Assembly: GCA_023053575.1 (NCBI GenBank) | Contig: JAKZAP010000018.1 | Coordinates: 5,208,001 to 5,272,000 of the forward strand | Direction of reading: 5' to 3' | DNA from: Branchinecta lynchi | Taxonomy: Eukaryota > Arthropoda > Branchiopoda > Anostraca > Branchinectidae | Length of the DNA: 64,000 nt | Notes under the pieces: model-generated | The model's database searches: none | Told to the model about the DNA's origin: nothing | What the model saw: the letters and a program-made list of their open reading frames with translations, nothing else | Made by a program: the position numbers and the translations under genes | Shown here: positions 57,630-64,000 of the stretch, in pieces | Position numbering within the stretch: the first letter of the stretch is position 1 | Layout of the letters: the number at the start of each line of letters is the position of its first letter

Positions 57630-58841
57630 AACAAGACCAAAGGTTTTGATGGGATCCCAAAAATTCAATATCTGATCCAGGTAACTGGGTCTTGTCTTCG
57701 CCAGATCCAGTCATCGCCAGACTCCTTGAACCTTAAAATTCAGAAACATATTAAGGCCAAATAGCTAATCGTCTGAGAAAACTAAGTTCAGATATGGATT
57801 CAGCATGTGTGTTTACCCCTATAAGTCATATCTGTTGTGACGAAAGCTTCGTTCCACTTCTGCCAATTTCCCGGTTTCCGCCGAACTCCCGAACTACTGA
57901 ATCCATCCCGTGCACTACGAATTTGTCTTCTCAGCCGGGCTCTGGACATTTTGTTATTTAGTTTGTTAATAAAAGAACCTGAACCTGAACCTTGTCCGGC
58001 GAAAAAAGAAAGCTAAAAAACGAACTCAGGATATCTTCTTTCCCCAATAATTAACATCTAATCAACTTCAAATAAAAATTTAACTCATAACAAATTTCCG
58101 ACTCAAGCCGGATTCCGGTCGAACTATATGTCCGCGTAAAATGATTGTCACACACGGATTCAGCATCTCTTCTTACCCCGAAATCCGATATCTAATCAAC
58201 TACAAATAAAACTTCAACTTTTAACAATTTTCCGGTTTTGGCCGGATTCCGGGCGAACTACATGTCCGGGTGGAAAATTGTGTTCACATAAGTGTTCAGA
58301 ATGTCTTCTTGCCCTAAATCGAACATCTAATCAACCCCAAATAAAACTTTTAATTTTAACGAACTATCCGGTTTGGACCGGATTCCGGGCGAACTACTTA
58401 TCCGTCCAGAAAATGATTTTCACCACCGTGTTCAGCATGTCATCCTACCCCTGAATCAAACATCTAATCAACTTTAAATAAAACTTTTACTTTTAAAAAC
58501 TTTCCGGTTTCCGGACGAACTATTTGTCCGATGACAAAATGAATTTCACCATCATGTTCAGCATGTCTCCTTACCCCATAATCGACTATCACATTAGTTG
58601 TTTCAAAATATTTTGTTTGCCCATTAACTTGAACCCCCTCCCCCACCCCTAAATGTAGGGCTACAAAACCCATCTACGAACTCGACTGGTCCGATGACCG
58701 AATAGATCCTCACACCAAGTTTCATCAAAATATCTCATTCCCTTCGAGAGTTATCGTGCTTACAGACGGACGGACGGACAGACGGACAACTTTTGCGATG
58801 TCATAGGTATCCCTCCATTTACGTTTTGGGATCCCAAAAAA
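57630..58841 (-). mobile_element. Family 2 element, complete copy
   Basis: Inverted relative to 17611. Left ACAAGACCAAAGGTTTTGAT then GGGATCCCAAAAATTC; right ACGTTTTGGGATCCCAAAAA, with the perfect palindrome at 58824-58839. The array of about 137-bp units (CCGGATTCCGGGCGAACTAC, ATGTCTTCTTGCCC) spans about 57980-58590. CACCAAGTTTCATCAAAATA..GAGAGTTATCGTGC and GACGGACGGACGGACAGACG lie at the right. A short retroelement tail (AACCTGAACCTGAACC, near 57977) is inserted in the array. It starts about 75 bp from an M6 exon. Confidence 0.8.
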
Positions 58842-58849
58842 GGATGTCT

Positions 58850-59410
58850 AAATCTATAAAGAAAAGGGGATGTTCTCTTGCAATGAGCCAATTTCGATAG
58901 TTAAGTGGTGACTGGACATGTTCATGTCTGTTCGCTAGTTTAGTGTTAAAAGGACATGACGTGAACAGAAACCTGACCAAGAAGAAAAATATCGCCAACT
59001 ACAAATGATAATCATTTTATAAGCTTGATATCCATGTAGGTTATTGTTTCTTTTGGGGATAGTGATAAGGTTGATCTCCAAAGAACCTATTTGAATTATC
59101 GCAATTATCTCCTGGAATCTCGTCTTGGTCAAGAAATGGACTTCTAGTTAGAGAAAGCAGAAAAATTCTTTAAAGTTATTTCTCTATTTTTTTTTTGCTA
59201 TCTGTCAACAGGTGAAGTGTTCTGAGTTTACTTCAAAACACCAACACAAACTGTGATTTGGGCCAAATGGGGTGTTGACTACCGTAACTAAAATACATAC
59301 TGTAAAAATCATTAACGTAAAGTTAAATAATACACACTCAAATATCCTAACATAAAATGTAAAACAAAAAACAAAAAAAGGCAAAGAAGACTAAAACTTG
59401 TTGATGACAG
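58850..59410. other. Unassigned sequence between family 2 copies
   Basis: A/T-rich, with no element ends, RNA genes or exons recognised. Confidence 0.4.
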
Positions 59411-59794
59411 TAAAAACAAGACCAAAGGTTTCGATGAGATCCCAAAAATCTAGCATTTGATTCAAACAATTGAGTCATGTCTTCGCCGTTCAGTCTTCGT
59501 CAGATTCCTTGAATATTTTTAATGTTAAAATAAAGTTCAAAAATGGATTCCGCATGTCTCTTTGCCCCCAGGGGCGTCCCGAGCCTTTCTTCATTTGGGG
59601 GGGGGGGGGTGAACCTGGTAAAATTTACCGAACCGGTACCTGATTTTTACTGAACTTATTAAAAAAAATAAGAAATCTAAAAACACAGCGAGTTGCCTTC
59701 ATGAAGCTACAACGTAAAAAGTTGCAGAGGTTAACAAGGTAAACAAATAAGTTTACAGAGAAAAATTGGCTTGTTTTCGCGCTTTTCCTATTAT

Positions 59795-62157
59795 ACTTGG
59801 TGTGAGGACTCTTTGGGTCAAGTTCGTAGATGGGCTCTGTAGCCCTACATTTAGGGAAGGGGGACGGGGTCCAAATTAAGGGGCAAACAAAATAAGAAGA
59901 CCTGCTGAACACGAATATGCAGAACATTTTCTCGTCCGACAAGTAGTTCGCCCGGAATCCGGCAAAAAAACGGAAAGTTTGTTAAAGTAAGTTTGATTTG
60001 AAGACGATTAAATGTTCGATTTAGGGGTAAGTAGACATGCTGAACAATTACGTGAAAAGCATTTTCTACCCGGACAACTAATTCGCCCGGAATCCGGCCA
60101 AAACCGGAAAATTTGTAAAAAGTAATAGCCTAAGTTGTATTTGAAGTTGATTAGATGACAGACGTATGGGTAAGAAGAGACGTCGAGTATGTTCTTTATA
60201 GGAATAAGGAGATACCGTACGCTGAAATCCATTCTGAATTTTCTTTTTTGCTGGACAAGTAGTTCGCTCGGAATTCGGCCGAAACCGGAAAGTTGGCAGA
60301 AGTAAAGCAGGAAGTTTCTGTCAGTATCGTCAAAATAGATATGGCTTATAGAGGTATATCTGATGTTGGTTTTCTCTAATGATTTGCCTGGCGAAGACTG
60401 GATCCGGCGAATACACAAGAGCTACGAGCTCATATGGCACTTGTTACGAGTAGGTGGTACAAGAAAGTAGATGAAAATGTCACAAAATCCCCCCTTCAAC
60501 CCCCCCTAGGATTAGACCTAGAAATAAGGTATATAATTTCACGTCAATGATGTATGTATGACTTGTTCTTGCTCTTCCCACCAAGTTTCATCCTGGTCCC
60601 TCCACTCTAAGCGTTTCCCAAGATTTCCGGTTCCCCTCTCCAACTCCCCCCGAAGTCACTCGGATTTTATGTGGATCGTCTCAGACACGAGGTCTTTCCA
60701 AATACCAAGTTTCATTAAGATCCGATCACCCGTTCAAGAGTTATAAATACCTCAAGATTCTGGATTCCCCATCCGGCCACTCCCCCCACGATGATCGGAT
60801 CATACAAACGACTATTGTCAAGTCGATTTACTCAAGTCCCTGATATGCAGCCCAGTTGCAACGTCCTAGTGCATCAGGAAGTACCGAACTCGAGTTAAAT
60901 CATAAATCCACCCCCACCCCCACCCCACCCCCCCAGCTCCCCCCATATTGCTCGAATCCGGTCCGGTTATGTCAAAGATGTATCTAGGACTTGTGCTTGC
61001 TCTTTCCACCAAGTTTCATCGTGATCCCTCCACTCTAACCATTTCCCAATATTTCCGGTTCCCCTCTCCAACGCCCCCCGGAGTCACCGGATCCGGTTTG
61101 GATTTTATGTGGATCGTCTGAGACACGAGGTCTTTCGAAATACCAAGTTTCATTAAGATCCGATCACCCGTTCGAGAGTTATTAATACCTCAAGATTCCG
61201 GATTCCCCCTCCGGCCACTCCCTCCACGATGATCCGATCATGCAAACGACTATTGTCAAGTCAGTTTATTCAAGTTCCTGATATCCCAGCCCAGTTGTAT
61301 CGTCCTAGTGCTTCAGGAAGTAACGCACTCACGTTTAATCAGAAATCCGCCCCCCCCCAACTCCTCCCATATTGCTCGAATCCGGTCCGGTTATGTCAAT
61401 AATGGATCTAGGACTTGTGCTTGCTCTTCCCACCAAGTTTCATCCTGATCCCTCCACTCCTAAGCATTTCCCAAGATTTCCGGTTCCCCTCTCAACTCCC
61501 CCCGAAGTCACCGGATCCGGTCCGGATTTTATGTGGATCGTCTGAGACACGAGGTCTTTCCAAATACCAAGTTTCATTAAGATCCGATCACCCGTTCAAG
61601 AGTTATAAATACCTCAAGATTCCCGATTCCCCTTCCCTCCAATCCCCCCACGATGCTCGGATCGGGGAAGTGACTATTTCCAACTTTATCATTTGGGGTC
61701 CCTGATATGTCTGCCAAGTTTCATCGTCCTAGCTTATGTGGAAGGTTCCCCTCTCCAACTCCCCTGAAGTCACCGGATCCGGTCTGGATTTTATGTGGAT
61801 CGTCTGAGACATGAGGTCTTTCCAAATACCAAGTTTCATTAAGATCCGATCACCCGTTCAAGAGTTATAAATACCTCAAGATTCCGGATTCCGCCTCCCT
61901 CCACTCCCCCCAGGATGCTCGGATCGGACTATTTCCAACTTAATCATTTGGAGTCCCTGATATGCTTGCCAAGTTTCATCGTCCTAGCTTATATGGAAGT
62001 GCCCGAACTAGCAAAACCCCGACCGACAGACCGACGGAAGACACAAATTGCGATCGCTATATGGCACTTGGCCGAAGGGCAAGTGTCATAAAAACCCAGT
62101 TGTCTGGATCAAATATTAGATTTTTGGGATCCCATCGAAACGTTAGATCTTGTTTTT
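59795..62157 (+). mobile_element. Family 2 fragment split by a family 1 element
   Basis: 59795-60414 (CTTGGTGTGAGGACTC..TTCGTAGATGGGCTCTGT, then array units) ends with GAAGACTGGATCCGGCGAA. The element resumes after the inserted family 1 copy as CCCAGTTGTCTGGATCAAAT and TTTTTGGGATCCCATC. The uninterrupted order is seen at about 18685-18745. Confidence 0.75.
60415..62094 (+). mobile_element. Family 1 element, copy 5, best-defined ends
   Basis: It starts ACAAGAGCTACGAGCTCATA. Three regular units of 425 bp follow (anchor near 60587, 61012 and 61437) plus a shortened one, then GACCGACAGACCGACGGA and the terminal hairpin TATGGCACTTG/CAAGTGTCATA (62060-62070, 62080-62090), then AAAA. Its insertion inside family 2 sequence places both ends within a few bases. 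Confidence 0.85.
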
Positions 62158-62639
62158 CAAGGATACGCCGTCACTAGCCTTTCTGGTTTTGCCAACAGGA
62201 CTTAAAATAATCGCAAAAAACGGGGTTTCTGCAAAGCGACCGCCCATTTTTATGGCAACATTTAACTCCATCCCATGCAAATTCTGGCTTTTAGCATGGT
62301 TCAAGCCCCCCAAAACTCCGAGCCTCAAACGCTAACTATATGACGCACCTTTTGTCTAACTAGTGAAGACTGCGGAATGCGCCGCAGGCAAAACTTTGAG
62401 GAAACACTGATGATAAAAGTGCTTTTTGCGATCCCAAGATTACCTATTAAACCCACAGCTGTCTCGCTTCTCGCGAAAAGAAATGGGCGACCCAGGATAA
62501 ACTAAATACAAAGTACATTTGTTCGGAATTTACAGAAAAAGAGAAGTAGGCTAGTTTTCACGTCAAGAGACGTACTTATTCCTGAAGTACTGCAATCGTA
62601 AGAAGTAAAAAAAAAATGAACAGCAACCAGCTGAAACTA

Positions 62640-63380
62640 CCGTAAATGGTAAAGAACGAGAGCTAAATAAATGCCACTTAAATTACCGAACTCAGTAACT
62701 GGGTGTAAGCAAATAATGAATTCGTGCTATACCGGAAAAACGAACTAAAAAATAAGGAACAGATCGATAGCGGTATAACAACCGAGTTTGGTAGAATAAA
62801 ACTCTTATTAGTACCACCTAAAACAACCGAATTCGGCAAGTGCAGTAATAGAAACGGACTAAAGAAAAATCCGGTGAATTACCGAATTCGTTAACGAATC
62901 AGAACCAAATGAATCTCACCGAATTTATTATGAAACGGCCTGACCGAATGAGACCGAATTCGGCAAGGAATGAGACCAGATAAACGGGTTAAATCGTTGA
63001 ATTTACGCAGGGACGGACCGAATACGACGAAATCGATTCGGATTGAACAAAAGTTGGATGAATTATCAAATTCGGTTATGAATCAAAACTAAATCGATCT
63101 GATTGATGACCGAATTATAAAATAGACTGACCAAATGCAATAGAAAAGATACGGACTTGAGAAAAGTGAATTAACGTGAAGTGAATTGGTTTTGTGAAGT
63201 GAATTAACGATTTAGCTAACGAATGAGACCAAATAAACGGGTTAAATCACCGAATTTACGAAGGGACGCACCGAATGCGGTGAAATCGATGGGGAGTGAA
63301 CAAAAGTTGGATGAATTAGAAAATTCGATAAAGAAAGGGGAACCGATAAACACGTTAAACCACCCATCTTGGAAATGCGA
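62640..63380. repeat. ACCGAATTCGG-type array, about 258-bp higher unit
   Basis: Short modules (ACCGAATTCGG, GGAATGAGACCA, AACGGGTTAAATC) recur. A longer unit beginning at AATGAGACCA(G/A)ATAAACG (62965 and 63223) repeats with GGGACG(G/C)ACCGAAT and TGAACAAAAGTTGGATGAAT. It is the interior of the hAT-like element at 59569. Confidence 0.6.
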
Positions 63381-64000
63381 GGACAATCGATTTTATGAAC
63401 AGGGCATCGCGGCGTCGCCAATTTGACCGAACTTTTCGCCTTCGGCAAAAATTTGGTCGAATGCCAAAAACGTAGCCCCCCCCCCCCCCCCGGGACACAC
63501 CCTGCTTGCTCCGATATCGAATCTCTAATCGATTTCTGAAAGATCTTCGAGCTTCAATCGAATTTCCAGTTTCAACCGAATTCGTGATGCACCATTTGTC
63601 CAGCAAGAAAACTAAGTTCAGATATGGATTCAGAGGACCTCCTTACCCCCTCAATGAATATCTTATTAGCTTATAAAACCTACATGTTTTTACCGTAAAT
63701 TCGAAACCCCTCCTCTGCCTCTAAAGATAGGACTAAAGGACCCATCTACGAACTTGACCTGTACTTTAACAGTGAATCCTCATTGAAATTATTTCCTCGT
63801 TTGAACATTATTTATCAACCCCTTCGACTTTCGATTACACTAGGTCTCTCCGACGTCCATAGAATAAACAAATGAATGTCGGCATCCACGCGCGCAGAGC
63901 TATTATGATTTGAGAAAAAAGGGGTAGGGACCGCTTAGGGGAAAATTGGTCGACAAATTTGGTGTCCAGTTTTCGCCAGATTCCGGGTGAACTACTTGTC

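Larger units (their letters stand above)
59569..63504. mobile_element. Large hAT-like non-autonomous element carrying other elements
   Basis: The left end CAGGGGCGTCCCGAG and right end CGGGACACACCCTG are imperfect inverted repeats. Flanks TTTGCCCC (59561-59568) and CTTGCTCC (63505-63512) match at 6 of 8 bases. Inside are a family 2 fragment, a family 1 copy and an array of ACCGAATTCGG modules (62640-63380). No transposase is seen. Confidence 0.6.
59415..64000 (-). mobile_element. Family 2 element split by an hAT-like element (runs off window)
   Basis: The left part 59415-59568 (AACAAGACCAAAGGTTTCGA, GAGATCCCAAAAATCTAGC) and the right part 63505-64000 (CCGATATCGAATCTCTAATC, CCATTTGTCCAGCAAGAAAA, GGACCCATCTACGAACTTGA) fit together in the order seen uninterrupted at 38930-39290. 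The window ends before its palindromic end. Confidence 0.65.

Noticed and set aside
57600..64000. First coding exon of M6
   Set aside because: ATGGG contexts here lie in repeats or lack a following donor in the right phase. A one- to four-codon exon cannot be called from sequence alone.
1..64000. tRNA, rRNA and snRNA genes
   Set aside because: No cloverleaf with A/B boxes and no rRNA or snRNA landmark was recognised by eye. A tRNAscan-SE and Rfam run would settle it.

Overview
The window is nuclear DNA from an animal, most likely an arthropod. Evidence: spliced genes with GT-AG introns of 2-11 kb, very low coding density (about 1.6 kb of recognisable host coding sequence in 64 kb), apurinic-endonuclease LINEs, and many hAT, Tc1-like and Harbinger-like transposon derivatives. 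The arthropod call rests on the M6 proteolipid gene, whose wording is closer to insect M6 than to vertebrate PLP/M6. The species is not identified.

Two host genes lie on the minus strand, one after the other. The CAB39/MO25 gene (LKB1-STRAD scaffold) runs from its start codon at 25114 down to 3779. Five coding exons (about 275 codons) are visible, and the terminal exon must lie below position 1. The M6/PLP-family four-transmembrane proteolipid gene runs from 57557 down to its stop at 35657. Five coding exons (247 codons plus a split one) are visible, and only the very short first exon that carries the start is not found. All these exons join in frame with canonical splice sites, so both genes look intact.

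Everything else is mobile or repetitive. Region by region: 1-3.6 kb holds LINE 3' ends. 3.9-25 kb (CAB39 introns) holds an hAT relic with perfect target duplication, palindrome-rich TA-flanked MITEs, a 2.75-kb copy of a large tandem-repeat element (here 'family 1'), copies of a second element with a perfect 16-bp terminal palindrome ('family 2'), and a long foldback hAT element. 25-35.6 kb (intergenic) holds an hAT-like element with a LINE inside, tandem duplications, several MITEs and a Penelope/hammerhead-like repeat. 35.8-57.4 kb (M6 introns) holds LINE fragments, three more family 1 copies and two LINEs, one of them split by an hAT MITE. 57.6-64 kb holds family 2 and family 1 elements nested four deep.

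The most interesting material is families 1 and 2. They are kilobase-scale elements that encode no recognisable protein, consist mostly of internal tandem arrays (about 425-bp and about 137-bp units), end in hairpins or palindromes, and share a core motif with each other. Nested copies give natural empty sites that help define their ends. Also notable are hammerhead-ribozyme-like cores, and transposons lying within a few bases of splice sites in both genes.
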